DNA of 64,000 nt from Nipponacmea schrenckii. Lineage: Eukaryota; Mollusca; Gastropoda; Lottiidae. The translations under genes and the position numbers were made by a program. The stretch covers positions 24,725,106 to 24,789,105 of the forward strand of contig JAUJPP010000005.1 in NCBI GenBank assembly GCA_030562195.1, in the 5' to 3' direction. The notes under the pieces were generated by a model. The model worked only from the letters and a program-made list of their open reading frames with translations. It was not told where the DNA came from and made no database searches. Numbering within the stretch: position 1 is the first letter of the stretch; the number at the start of each line of letters is the position of its first letter. This document shows, piece by piece, positions 35,301 through 47,253 of this stretch.

Positions 35301-37884
35301 ATCTTATATAGACCTTCTAATTAAATTTTCTTGTATGAGTATAGGTGTATATATAATAAATCTAACCGAACTTTTACTACTGAAATTCATCATTTTCTGT
35401 CGCCAAACATTCTTTGTCCAGATAATAGGTGGTTTTATTCCGTTCAGATGAGTTTTGGTGAGAAAACATCCGCAGCCCAAAAGGGTTGTAAATTTTTCTC
35501 AGGCAACAACACTTTTAAAGCTTTTAAGAGTGTAGTCTAAACATTTCCATATGTGGCCCGCACGTGCCCATACGATCGCCCAAGAAATGATGACAAGGAA
35601 ACACACACGAAATGAATTATAAGAATTGGAACACTATATACTACTCGTGTAATGTACAAAAGTCTGTCAATTTCACGTTCGAAAAAAAAAAACCCAAAAC
35701 TCTCATATTACTTGAAACATTCCGCACTTTTAAAATTATTGATTTTCGCCTACACTTTAAGAAGAATTTCAATGTCAATGTGATAAAATTATGAAATTTC
35801 AAAGGTTACAATGTAAGACATTGCGTAATAGATCAGTTGTAGTCCTATATTTATTATTTGCCTACGTATTCTATAATGACCAATGAAACAGCACAGATAG
35901 ATTCTGAAGGGGAAGGTTATGTTTTCGACATGATACACATTTTATTTTTTATATAGATATTGGTTAAAGTGGAATATGTAATGACATGATAAATTTGCGT
36001 TTTCTTACTTCATGTGAAAGATTTTTTCATCATCAAGACATGTAAATTGATTGAATTCGACAAAATGACGCACAATTTAGCTTCACATAACATTTATCAA
36101 TTTAATGTTGCAATTGAAAATGTCACTTATACGGCTGTAAAATACCAAATATTTACATGACAGATCGGATACTAGAATTCGGAAAACTCATCTGAATGAT
36201 CTATAACGCTTATTCAATTCATTTCTTTGAGTTTTTTTAAATAATACAATAAAACAGAAGTTGTCATTGACATTATGGTTTCTTTAATGAATACAATTTA
36301 CTTTAAAAAATCACTGGCACAGCTCTATTTTGTTATCTCAGGACTGAGGCAAAACAAAGGCAACGACAATATTCAATATTATTTTATTGTGGTTTGGCGA
36401 CATTATTTGGACACGGCTAATTTAAACATAATATATAAATGTAACGTCACCGACCTATCAATAAGGTAAATGAGCGACTAAACAAGAAATTCATTGACAA
36501 TTTTTAAAAGTCAGAACTGTTTATTACAGCCGTTCTGACTAATATCAATTATTACAAATTAGGGAAAGAGGTAATCCCAGTTTGGGGGAGGATACCTGAT
36601 ATTACGATATCTCCCAAAACCTGATAGCTATTGGGCCGAAAAGATATATACAAACAAAATATTTGCAACAAAAGGCTTAAATTAATAGCCACCAAAGGCT
36701 AAAAATAATGCCGCACAAGGCTTAACAATTTATTTTCCACAAAAGGCTCAACAATTCAGATCAACTTCTTTGAACATAAACCCAATATACAAATATTACC
36801 TTTTGACTGATTTCTGTTTTATTTGGAATATAATAACTGACTTAGTTGCCTGAAACCATTGAAACCGACAACGAAAAGGAACAGCACACACTTTATAAAT
36901 AAAATATAGAATGAGTGAAGGTCATGTTTGATTTAAACCCAAGAGTATCGAATATAAAGACATTGTATGGAGGAATAGGTATAATGGTTGAAAGAAATAA
37001 TAATGCTAATATTGAATGTGAAATAGGAAATCAGTTGAAATCTGTAACCAATATGATAGTGTGGTAATGATTAATTCAGTATCAAATTATTATGATAGAA
37101 AATAGAGAATAGATGTAGATACACAAAAGAATAGAAGGAAATACGAAAATGTACCGAAATGGAATTTCATAATTGTGTAAAGTATAATCCTTTATACTCA
37201 CGGATATTCAATCCCTTCAATAGCAAACCTTGATCATGCAGACAAAAACGTTTGTTAAGTTCTATAGTACATTAATGATTTCCAATGATCTGCATCAAGA
37301 AACATGATCATGATTTGTCGTTAATATGGCATTCGTTTTAATCATGCAGATGTCTTAACTTAGCAAGAATACATCGAAAAACTAAGCATTTTGAGGTTTT
37401 GATCAAGTTTACAGTCCACCAGTTAACCAAAAAGTAGCACAATTTCTCACTAGCTGAAAACATGCGCAGTTGATATTTTCAAATATTATTTTACGATTAT
37501 AACCAAAAATTAATATATTTTTCCATATACCTTTTTTTTAAAGAATATACTTGCATAACACATTGGTTTCACAAACTCACGGAAATCTAGGCATGTATTT
37601 TTCAGCGAAGAAAATAACTTTTAATAAATAAGTAAAGTTTAATAAAAGATGACAAATCTAATACAAAAGTAAAATTTGTCGTAAGCACACCAATGAATTG
37701 AAATTGGATCCCTTTTTGAACTCCGACCAAATATAGCTGTCTTAAACCCATTTTAAAGAAACAGATCTCTGAACATGTAATCATTGGACGACTAAATATA
37801 CAGAGAGAACTGTTATTTGTTCAATAAAACACACAAATTTTGATACGATTTCTTTAGAATAAGTCATCTTCACTCACAATTCCA
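32325..37884. other. Long AT-rich intergenic stretch
   Basis: No gene recognised on either strand. Contains a possible threefold tandem at 34573-34800 and many short A/T runs. Short open frames (for example 35197-35451, 36275-36469) have no recognisable domain and AT-biased composition. Confidence 0.5.
34573..34800 (+). repeat. Possible diverged tandem of about 100-110 bp
   Basis: 'atttcaggt' preceded by A/T-rich sequence and followed by a 'tgt...ctgatgat' pattern occurs at about 34575, 34685 and 34780. 'ctgttcctgatgat' (34612) and 'ctgttgctgatgat' (34710) line up. The similarity is modest. Confidence 0.35.
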
Positions 37885-37990
37885 GTCCACCCAGTTGTAA
37901 ATTGGTACGGATAATCCGGGAAAGATTAATGCCAAGATGTTTGGCCAAGGGCCAGCTGGTAGAAAGGATCCCTGTCACGGCGGACTAGTG
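37885..37990 (+). repeat. Possible SINE central/3' module
   Basis: This GC-richer island starts with GTCCACCCAGTTGTAAATTG and continues with 'ggataatccgggaaag', 'ggccaagggccagctgg' and 'cctgtcacggcggactagtg'. The first words resemble the conserved central domain I associate with the MetaSINE superfamily of animals, but this is from memory. No tRNA-like head is visible upstream, so it would be a 5'-truncated copy. Confidence 0.35.
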
Positions 37991-40404
37991 AACCTAAGTT
38001 GTTATCCTTGTAAAATATAAGCTAATTGTTTCTTTCTTTTCTTTCTTTGCTTCAAAGTGTCTCAAATAGAAATAGTAAAACGCTCTGCGTATTGTATATT
38101 TGGAGGTAATGTAATTTGTTCTCAATTAGCTACAATTGACGCTTATGTTCATCAATGATATTCTGACCTGTAAAGTGATTACAGGTAATGTAATCTCAAA
38201 CTTCAATGAAAAAGTAATCTTAGTAATAGGTTAACTTGTACTGTACTTACAATATTTAAAAATGACAACGTTAAATCGGCTTTCCATGAAAAAAGTAAAT
38301 CTTCAAAACATTGCGATTGCAGAAATCGGGTCCCAATGATAGGGGCGACCAGTTAGATGAAAAAAATTCTATTTTATACATAGTAAAAATTATCAATCCT
38401 AAACAAATTCACCTTTGAACTACAAACAAAATTTAAAAAAAAAAGGCTTTTCTGGCAGAAGGGGTTCAGCAGTTTACATTATGCTCACATAGAGATCTTA
38501 TCTAATATAACTTGAAAATACCCAAAACATACTCTGAAACACAATACAAGAGACGCCAGTAATTCAACAAAGTAATTATACGGAGTATATTTTTTACTGG
38601 TGTTTTATTTTTCCTCTATGAATATCATCCAGACGATATTATTTTTTGTCGAGGTAAATCCATAAAATGATATGTTTTCTGTTGCCTGGAAATGAAAAGT
38701 AATGTCAGATAAATTCTTATTTATATTAATCAAATATCTGAAAAAATTTAAAAAAAATACAACTTTATCATGTGAAAACGCTTACAACAAAAATCTCTGG
38801 ACAGCATGGAAAATGAAATACCTTTTAATGGGGGTAAAAATTTAGCAAACATAATAAAAAGGAATTTCAGGCGTTACCCAAGGTAAGAGCAACAACACGT
38901 TATCTTACCCAAAATTGTACAGTATATCCTGCTCACACGACCACCTTTAATAAGAGCCCACCTTCAATAAGCGACCACAATAAAATCCCCCCTACGAGTT
39001 TTCAATGTAATTATCTACTAATAAGCGGCCACCTTCATTACGCGACCATCGTAGGCTGATCTGGAGAATATTTTGTCGCTAAATTGATTTCAGGGGATAT
39101 TGCCTCCGTCTAGAAGTCTACCAATTGAGACAGCTAAAAAAATTGGTTCTTGAATAGTCCACTATTTATTGCTAGGGAGCCGTTGTGGTTCAGTGAGATA
39201 GATGAGTTGCGATAGTTGTATCTTGCCGAAAGTCAAGATGAACTTTCGGATTTTTTAAACCGGTCCTCAGTGATGCAGGTCGCCCCGTGGAAAAAGCGTC
39301 TAGTTGTTCGGATGGGACAATAAACAGAGGCCACTCGACTGTTAGAAATTTTAAATACTGGTATGATATCACATACAGCGTCTAGTTTGATTTCATTATA
39401 ATCTGCTTAAAATCAAATATTTAATTATGCCTTTATTTAAGTCGTCAATATTTAACCTTGCGAAATATGCATACATAATCATAGTTGTTTTTAGATATTG
39501 ATGGGTCTTCCAATTTAAAAAAATAAAAATATAATGTGTTCATTCACATTTTTATATTAATATATAAAATAATACGCATAAACGAGGGCTGAGTTCATTT
39601 TGAGTTTAAAGGTAAACTGAGATTTTTCAATCTTTTGTTCTTTGTTTGAAGTTTTAAGTATTATATCAAATACAGCTTATAGCTTGATTTCATTTATCCG
39701 TATTTTATTTTCGAGATATGCATAATCGAAAATAGCTGATTTATGATATTGATGCGGACTATGTGGGACTTCTAATTTACTTAGCGAAAAAAGTCAAACA
39801 CACTTATAATGTGTTAATATTCATATCTATAAATAACAAGATTTTTTGAAAAATTGTAACGAGGTTTTAATAGACACCAAACCCGGATAAAATTAAGAAG
39901 ATATACTAAAAGTTTGCTAAAAAGGCGGCACAAGCATCACTTTCGGTTTGAATATTTCTTCTTAATGGATTCTTTTAATGCATTATAGTCAATATACAAT
40001 ATAGTTTAGTGCACATGTCTAATTTACACCGGAAATGTGGTCACCCGACGTGATTTTGAATACCGGAAGTCCTCATATGAGCGAAAGAGATAGAAAAAAG
40101 AGATGATGTAGTTTTATTTGTATAGACAGCCGGTTTATATTCTGTGATTTTCAGATCGAAAGGATAATAATAGCGATTGAAATTTTTTTGAAAGTTTTTG
40201 TTTACATTTTTGTTTCAACTGTATCAGATAAATTTCTTTGCAAATAAAATATTGAAGAAAATCCGGGGAAAACCGATCCATAAATAGGCGCTACAGATTC
40301 GATACATTTTTTTTTAACGAAAACAAGTTTCTACAACCGATTTTATCTGATTCCAAGCAAAAAATAATAATGTGACTGCAATATGCTCCTGTAATACTTA
40401 TGCT
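37991..40404. other. AT-rich intergenic sequence with decayed repeats
   Basis: No gene. Around 38935-39055 the phrases 'cgaccacctttaataagag', 'ccaccttcaataagcgacc' and 'gcggccaccttcattacgcgacc' repeat at about 25-60 bp spacing, a small diverged tandem. The rest appears unstructured. Confidence 0.5.
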
Positions 40405-40442
40405 CAGGGGCGTAGCGTGACCATTTTGACTGGGGGGCGGGG

Positions 40443-40502
40443 TGTAACGTCTAAGTTTTACCGACGAACACGTGTAACGTCTAAGTTTTACCGACGAACA
40501 CG
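40443..40502 (+). repeat. Perfect 30-bp tandem duplication
   Basis: TGTAACGTCTAAGTTTTACC plus GACGAACACG occurs twice head to tail without a mismatch, inside the hAT-like element. It shares the GTTTTACCGAC core of the downstream array. Confidence 0.9.
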
Positions 40503-40859
40503 TGTTCTTCCGGGGGCAAAAATAACTTACTCGCACTTGTAAGTATATGCATTATACACGAACGAAATCCATCGTTACAGAAAATCCTAAACCTTTGAAA
40601 ACCATATCAATCAGGGGTGTATCTAGAATATGCCTGAGAGGGGGGGGGGACTGAAAGGTGGTCTTTCCAAGGCAAGTCCTGCAGGCCAAAGTCCTTCGTA
40701 TTTGGCCCTTGCAGTGGCGGGGGGTTCGGGGGTCCTTCCCCGGATAATTTTACAAACTAGGAAACCCGGAGAATACATCTTACGCGATTTTGGAAGTCGT
40801 TTCCACTGGTCAAAATTATCAATTTTCGCCGGACAACCATATGTTTTATAAGCCTTTTT

Positions 40860-41540
40860 CGACTATTCTGCGTTTTACCGACAAGTTCAGTAAAAATCAC
40901 TTTTTATGTAGACGAACAGTTTTCCGATAACATCATAACTGACACAAAGTTTCCACAATTTCGGTTTTACAGAAGGGATCCATTTCCCATCCATGACCGT
41001 CTATTATCGACCGATTCCGCGTTTTACCGACAAGTTTAGTAAAAATCACTTTAATGTAGACGAACGGTTTACCGATAACATCTCAACAGACACAAGGTTT
41101 TCACTCTTTCGGTTAACAAATCGGTTTTACCGACGGCTCCATCTATGACCTTCTTCTATCGGCCAATTCCGCGTTTTACCGACAAATTCAAATAACGAAC
41201 AGCTTACCGATAACAAGGGTATCGGTTAACCAATCGGTTTTACCGAAGACTCCAGTCATAACCAACTATACCGACCGATTCTGGTAGTTTCAGTAAAAAC
41301 AAATACTTTAATGTTGACAGTTTACTGATAACATCATAACCAACACAAGGTTTTTACTTTTTAGGTTAATTGGTTTTACCGACGGTCCCACCTTGCCGTC
41401 TTTTATCGACTTATCATCACCAACACAATGTTTTGACTTTTTAGGTTAATTAATCGATCGATTTCGCGTTTTACCGACGGTTCCATCCATGACCCCTGTT
41501 TACCAACCGATTCCGCGTTTTACCGACGAGTTCAGTAAAA
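40860..41540 (+). repeat. Tandem array with GTTTTACCGAC core
   Basis: Diverged units of roughly 130-165 bp. Each begins near 'gattccgcgttttaccgac' (about 40867, 41005, 41168, 41460 and 41512, with a weaker unit near 41277). They carry 'ttcagtaaaaatcac', 'gacgaacag', 'taccgataacatc' and 'acacaaggtttt'. The array fills most of the hAT-like element. Confidence 0.75.
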
Positions 41541-41789
41541 GTGGGGGGGGGGGGGGGTGCGACACAACCCACACCCCCGGTAGCTACGCCCCTGCTTTTG
41601 CTTTTAAATCGAATTTGTTTACCCGTATTTCCAACACTAGCTTTACTTATGAGATTGTGTAACTGTACAGGTGTAGACTGCATGCTATGATCTAACTCAA
41701 TTATAATGTACATTGGTAAACAACGCAACTTATGCTGAACAAATGTAACATCTCAAAAGACATTTCTGGTACTTAAAGTCTTATTTAGT

Positions 41790-41957
41790 ATAAAATAATG
41801 ACTCGAGGTCAAGTGTTTACTGGCATATAGAAAAAACCGCGAGAGATAAGTCGAGCCGTGTAAAAACTCGAAGGCGGAGCCTGAGGGTTTTTGGCTCGAC
41901 TTCGAGCTCAAGGTTTTTCTATATCCCAGTAAACACGCCACCGAGGTCATTATCGAA
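41790..41957. mobile_element. Small fold-back element
   Basis: 'ataatgactcgaggtcaagtg' plus 'tttactggcatatagaaaaa' on the left (41795-41835) pairs with the inverted right arm (about 41911-41952). The arms enclose an inner palindrome gtcgagcc ... ggctcgac. The whole is about 160 bp, a typical small MITE or hairpin element. Target duplication not clear. Confidence 0.65.
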
Positions 41958-43852
41958 CTAATAAACCGTCAAATTTTTCATTTCTTTTTTCTATTTTACA
42001 TAATTACAATAAAAATAAAAATAAACACTGAAAATGAAAAAGTACGTTGTGTTTCTTTATTGTACAAGTTAGACCTGATATATTTTATTAGAGGTTAAAG
42101 GTTTTTACAACAGAATAAAAACCTGTCTTCAGCAAGTTTAACCCCAAATTCCCCTATGCGTTATCAAATCCGCTCCCGACTTTAATCTTCTTGAGAGGTC
42201 ATTCCGCGATAAGAATTACCCGTCAACATCAAAGAGATTTGCCGGCATAAGATTATAAGATACTTTAAAAGTAGGTCAATAAATCCTATTATGACATTCC
42301 TTGGCCGTTGCGTAAAAAAGCCAAGTGTAGTTGATTTTGCAATGAGTAAACTATACTTAAAATAGAGTCGTTAAAAATGGTTTCATTATGGAACTTTTAT
42401 GTCTTCTTGCATTTCAAACGGATAAAGTGATGACTTATGAATTCTTTTCAAACAATTGATTTCATTTCATCGTGTACACAAAGAATAATGGTGTTTACAG
42501 GATGCCAGAATGTTAAGACCACAACCAGCGGTAAACTGGTAAAGTAAACTTGGAAACAAACATTGGCATTTAAGAAGTCAAAGATAACTTAACCCGAGGC
42601 AAATTGGTTACTTCACTTTCACTTCACTATGAGTTGAGGTTTTGAGAAAAAAATGGCTCAATATGAGTTTAGCGGTAATTTGTTAAAATGATATATATAT
42701 TTAAATTGCAAAAGATTGAATTGCAGTGCATGCAACATCAAAAAAAATTTTCTTATAAATAAAATCATCTTTCGATTCGAATTATCCACGAGTGGTTAAT
42801 CAACTCGTGCATACATTTTAAGGTTTTTATGGTAATGTAGCTGTATTTTGACGTTAATATGAACAAAATGGCATGATACTACAAACTTTAAATTTGTTGC
42901 TACGACTGGCCGCAAAGATTGTAGTATAGTCTGACAAAATTGACCAGAATAATTCTGTTAATCAACATAAAGATCTCTAATGACTTATTTATCCGCCAAT
43001 AAGACAAGGTATAGGAAGGTGATTAGCTATGACAGGCAAAATGGTAATCGCGAATTCTGAGAAAGACAGACTGACAATTACTGGTATTATGATAGACTAG
43101 ATTTAGACAGAAGGCGATATCGTCGTTCACGTCAGGGCTAGATTTACTCGATTAAAAACATACGATGAGCAGATAACTTCTATCCACATCAATCATTAAA
43201 GCTTTACCAGAAACTTACTTAAGCCATCACGTCGTATTTATATCATAGAATAGCAGTAAAAAGTTCCCTCCATTATCGATACATTACCCCCTATTCTATA
43301 ACTAATATATATTACCGTAGAATGAATATGATTTTCTGGTTTGACTATGTGATAATAGATAATACACAATGCACACGATTTTCACGAGAATGTAAAATTT
43401 TCCATGTATTTGTAACCAATCTATAGAATATTTAGTAACATATTCAGGTCGAAGATCATCGAACCAGACCTGTAAAGGGACAAAATTTAAAATGAAAAGT
43501 TAGCCCTCAAAATTGATCTTAGATCATCTGAAATCCGTTGCCTTCCGAGAACCTGACTTCTCATTTTTGTCCCCTCTAGGCAACTTCTAACTAACGACTG
43601 TTAAATTTTCGTTGTCCGTTAATTACTAACGGTCCATTATATTATAGTGCATTTGAGCTCTTTGCTTACTGTTAATGTAAACGCTTAACAAGGTTAAGTC
43701 TTGAGTATTCAGATAATTAGAAAACATTAGCCACATTTATTATATTGTATCTCCACGTTTACAGCTTTGGCACTGTCAATTCCATTAGGTCTTTTAGACC
43801 ACAGAACTTTGTTCGACTCTAGATTAACATTCTTGAATTAATTCCGACAGTA
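41958..43852. other. AT-rich intergenic sequence
   Basis: Nothing recognisable on either strand. Confidence 0.5.
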
Positions 43853-44026
43853 ATGCACATCCGTGACCGTAACTATGTAAAGGCAAATGAGGCAAATACC
43901 CAAGCAGAACTTGATAAAAAGTTAAAAATACCCAAATCTGATATTCGCTCAATATTTCTATCCACATTAAAGGTGGAAGTTGGAAGAGAAACTGAGGGCT
44001 ATACAGATTTAACTAATTTAGCTTGA
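43853..44026 (+). CDS. Short unrecognised open frame, 57 residues
   Basis: From the ATG at 43853 to TGA at 44024-44026. The composition is coding-like and charged (ANTQAELDKKLKIPKSDIR, then TLKVEVGRETEGYTDL), unlike the flanking AT-rich frames. No domain recognised. It lies 0.9 kb upstream of a DIRS-like gag remnant on the same strand, so it may be another piece of that element. It could also be a chance frame. Confidence 0.25.
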   Translation: MHIRDRNYVKANEANTQAELDKKLKIPKSDIRSIFLSTLKVEVGRETEGYTDLTNLA

Positions 44027-44894
44027 TTGTCTAAAATCTTTAGATTATTTTTTGCCTGTAAGGCCTATACAAATCATCACCATATCATACAAACCAAACT
44101 TTGTTGTAAAGTACCGGTAACAGTAACTGGGTGGATTCTCAATCAATGCCAATACTACATAATAGTTGCATTTATTAAAAAAAAAGATGCACCTCTGCTT
44201 AATCCCACATCTTTCAGAAGACATGAATCGATTCAGGTTTACAAAATAAGTAGCCCTTAATATCCAGGATGACTTAAAGTCTCTAGAGTTGTTTCCCTTA
44301 GTAATAAGGCCTCTAGAGGGGCTTTAATCAAGCCACCTCTTCATTCCTTTTGTCCCTTTCAAGTTCTCTTAAAGAGAATATAACACCTATGCCATAATAG
44401 TTTGATCCCTTAGGCCTACTATTAACTGCCCAGTGCACTGCCGAATATATTCTTATTTGATTGATCAGAATACATGCACAGTAGACTAAAGACAGATAAG
44501 CTAGCTATAGCATAGACCATAGGCTATACTACAGGTCCTTATAGTACCAGGCAGAAACCGGTTGAAAGAGATACCAATATTGATAAATAAATTCTTAGTT
44601 GGCTAACAATTAGCCATAAAGGCCTTCTTACAATTGAGCCCAAAAAATTGAAAGGGCAAACAGATCAAATATCAAACATAAATTTAAAATACACACAATA
44701 CATATGTAAGATGGACGTAGAAGCCGAAGGCTCTGGCAAAGGCGGTCTGACTCTGGTCATGGGCGGTCTGACTATGGTCATGATGACACATATATGTAAT
44801 CAAAGTAATATTGCCATTGCCTGTGATAACGGTTGTGGGCAAACCGATTGTCAGCAACCTTTTGATTTAGACTTGGGCACTAGTAATCAAGCCT

Positions 44895-45265
44895 CTCCTA
44901 TCAACATTCATCTCTAGAAAGTGTTCATGATATGATTGGTACTTATATTCCTCATCCAACAAAGGAAAACAATACTCGTGTGGCAAATATCTCGAACTGT
45001 CGACATTCTTAAAATCTGACGAATCTAACGCAAGGGTTTTTAGTATCTCTTCCGAGGATCAACTTATCGCAAAAGAAAAAATATATCAAAAATAATTACA
45101 CCGATCATAATAATAATATGAGTATTATCGCTTCAGTCCATCCCCTAAGGTTTCAAGAGTTCTTGAGATACATGCGTACAATTAGGTTAGGCGCCCTGAG
45201 AACCAGCCCTGAGGTCTTGATTGGAAGTTGTATGACGAGCAATTTCGTATGAACTTCAGGGGCAA
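44895..45265 (+). pseudogene. Remnant resembling DIRS-type gag-like ORF
   Basis: Three broken frames follow one another: SVHDMIGTYIPHPTKEN (from about 44918), then GKYLELSTFLKSDESNARVF, then EFLRYMRTIRLGALRTSPEV, then WKLYDEQFRMNFRGK near 45220-45265. The order 'IP..KE.I..GKYLELS.FLK' and later 'W..YDEQFR' is the pattern I know from the gag-like ORF of DIRS and related retroelements in invertebrates. At least three frameshifts or stops break it. No reverse transcriptase or recombinase follows within the next kilobase. Confidence 0.4.
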
Positions 45266-46924
45266 ATATATATATATATATTACGATCTTTGGCTTCTAT
45301 ATATAACAAATTCTATGAATATCGATAATCCTGTCATTAGTTCGTACCCATCACATACTTCTCGACCAAATTTACATTTCTGACGTTGTTTTGAGTACAA
45401 TAACAAAGCGGCATGCTTCGAAAAAAAATTTCAATATCATCATGCTATTAGAATTGAAATTATTCCTGGGATTTCCTGGAGAAGCCATGACAAAAATACT
45501 TAAAGAAATACAATTAAGAAGAGCCATTGTTCCATTTCTGAGCCCCTATTTCAAATATTCATTTGTCCTCTATTGGTATAATAGAGTCGGATGGTGGTGG
45601 CGATTGATAACTCACTTTTCCCACCCGCCTGATAGAAGCATAAATGAGTTCATCAACCATGAGCTATGTAGAGTGAAATACATATCCTTTAAATTAACCG
45701 TGTTGGTAAAAATTCTTTATTGGGAAAATGGACATCTGTTTTCAGACAGTTAAGGGTTAACCCGAGTCACTTTGACCAACTGTAATTCAACTTTGAGAGC
45801 ATGTTTTATATTGATAAAAACATTCCAATAGGCTGCAGTGTTTTTGAAAAAAAGCTACCTTTCTTCACTGGGTAATTGAGAAAAAACAGGTATGACAACT
45901 CTAGATCATTACTTGAATGATTTTATATTTATTGGCAAACAAAAGACATCTGACTGCTTTGATCTCATGCAATGTTGTCAGGAGACTTGCCATTAATTCG
46001 GAGTGCCGTTGTCGCATGACAAAACAGTAGTCCTGTCAAAGTGTTGACTTTCTTGGTTTGGACACAGTACAATTTCAAATTAGAATTCCGATTGAGAAAA
46101 TAAGGGATTTAAATATACAGTAAAAAACTTTTTATTTAGCATGAAAAATTCACATTGCACGAAACGCAGTCTTTTGGAGATCTCTAAACTTTATTTGTCG
46201 CGCCATTAGAACTAGAAGAGCATTCATAGACGCTTTTATGACGTTATGACAGGAATCATTATTACATAACTTTGAATTAAGCAATAAAAGAAGACTTTTG
46301 AAGAATTTCCAGAACAATTTCAATGGAGTGTCATTCATCCCAAAAGAAAATTGGTTTTCAAACGAAATTTAGAATTTTTCACTGACAGCGCTGGGTCACA
46401 AAATCATGGGTGTGGGGCTGATTTCAAACAAAAATGGGCTTTTTTCAACGGCTATCAGTTTGTGATGGACATCCAATATTAAAGTATATAACTTTCTAGA
46501 ATTGGTTTCAGTAGTGTTGGCATTGTTCATATGGGGAGACATTGTGGTCCAAAAAGTACTTTTTACCATTGATAATTAAAGGCTGGTTGCAATACCAAAT
46601 AAACAATCATCAAAGTCAAAAAGATTCATGCACCTTATCAGACCCTTTTTATAAAAATATCATAATTAGACCTATGATATAGAGGGCTATTAAAAGCTGA
46701 GTCCGGGAAGAAACTCCACAGACCCTCAGAAATACCAGACCGATTTTCAGTGAGTAATTTCCAGATGAAAGACTGTTAGAGGCATCTCTTTCTCTACAGG
46801 CGTATAATAATATAGACTTCAGATAACATTAGTTCGAACAAAAATAATATAAACTATTTGTGTGTTATCTGTACAAATGATAATGAAGCTAAAATGTTTA
46901 GTACTGTTTATACCTTGACCTTTT
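45266..46924. other. AT-rich sequence without a supported gene
   Basis: A 120-codon open frame (45391-45753) has no recognisable domain and is not called. A TA microsatellite lies at about 45268-45282. Nothing else is seen. Confidence 0.4.
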
Positions 46925-47253
46925 TTGGGATATTTAAGAGTTGGTAAACTTGCACTGTACAATGGAAACAAATCAGATGATATAGTTAGTGTTAGGGATA
47001 TTATTCTTACTACTGTCAGTGGGGAGAATAAAATGAGGATAAACCCAGAAGTACTCGCGAAGTTGGAAGCATTTAACGTTCAAAATCAAACAGATGTGCC
47101 ACAAAAAAAAAAGTTCTGGAATTAGGGGATGGTTACATAACATCAAGTTCAAATGTGAAGCTTTATAAAGGAAGGATGAAATTCATCAGTCAAGGTTATG
47201 GATTGAAATTCCCTTCAATATATAAAGATATCAATATTGTACAATTTGATTGA
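46925..47253 (+). pseudogene. Unrecognised coding remnant with homopolymer frameshift
   Basis: The first frame reads DIVSVRDIILTTVSGENKMR and INPEVLAKLEAFNVQNQTD up to a run of ten A (47102-47111). In another frame the sequence goes on as LELGDGYITSSSNVKLYKGR and continues to a TGA at 47251-47253. Both halves have protein-like composition, and the A-run is a natural place for a slip, so the two probably belonged to one protein. I do not recognise the family. Confidence 0.35.

Larger units (their letters stand above)
40405..41594. mobile_element. Non-autonomous hAT-like element
   Basis: It starts CAGGGGCGTAGC (40405-40416) and ends with the exact reverse complement GCTACGCCCCTG (41583-41594). 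The 8-bp flanks CTTATGCT (40397-40404) and CTTTTGCT (41595-41602) match at 7 of 8 positions. A CAG start and an 8-bp target duplication are typical of hAT elements. No transposase is encoded. The interior carries G-runs near both ends and an array of GTTTTACCGAC motifs. A second end-like word 'caggggtgtatct' at about 40613 suggests a nested or composite structure. Confidence 0.8.

Noticed and set aside
45391..45753. 120-codon plus frame
   Set aside because: Long enough to notice, with a Trp-rich middle, but no recognisable domain, no splice context and no second copy to compare; not enough to call a gene.
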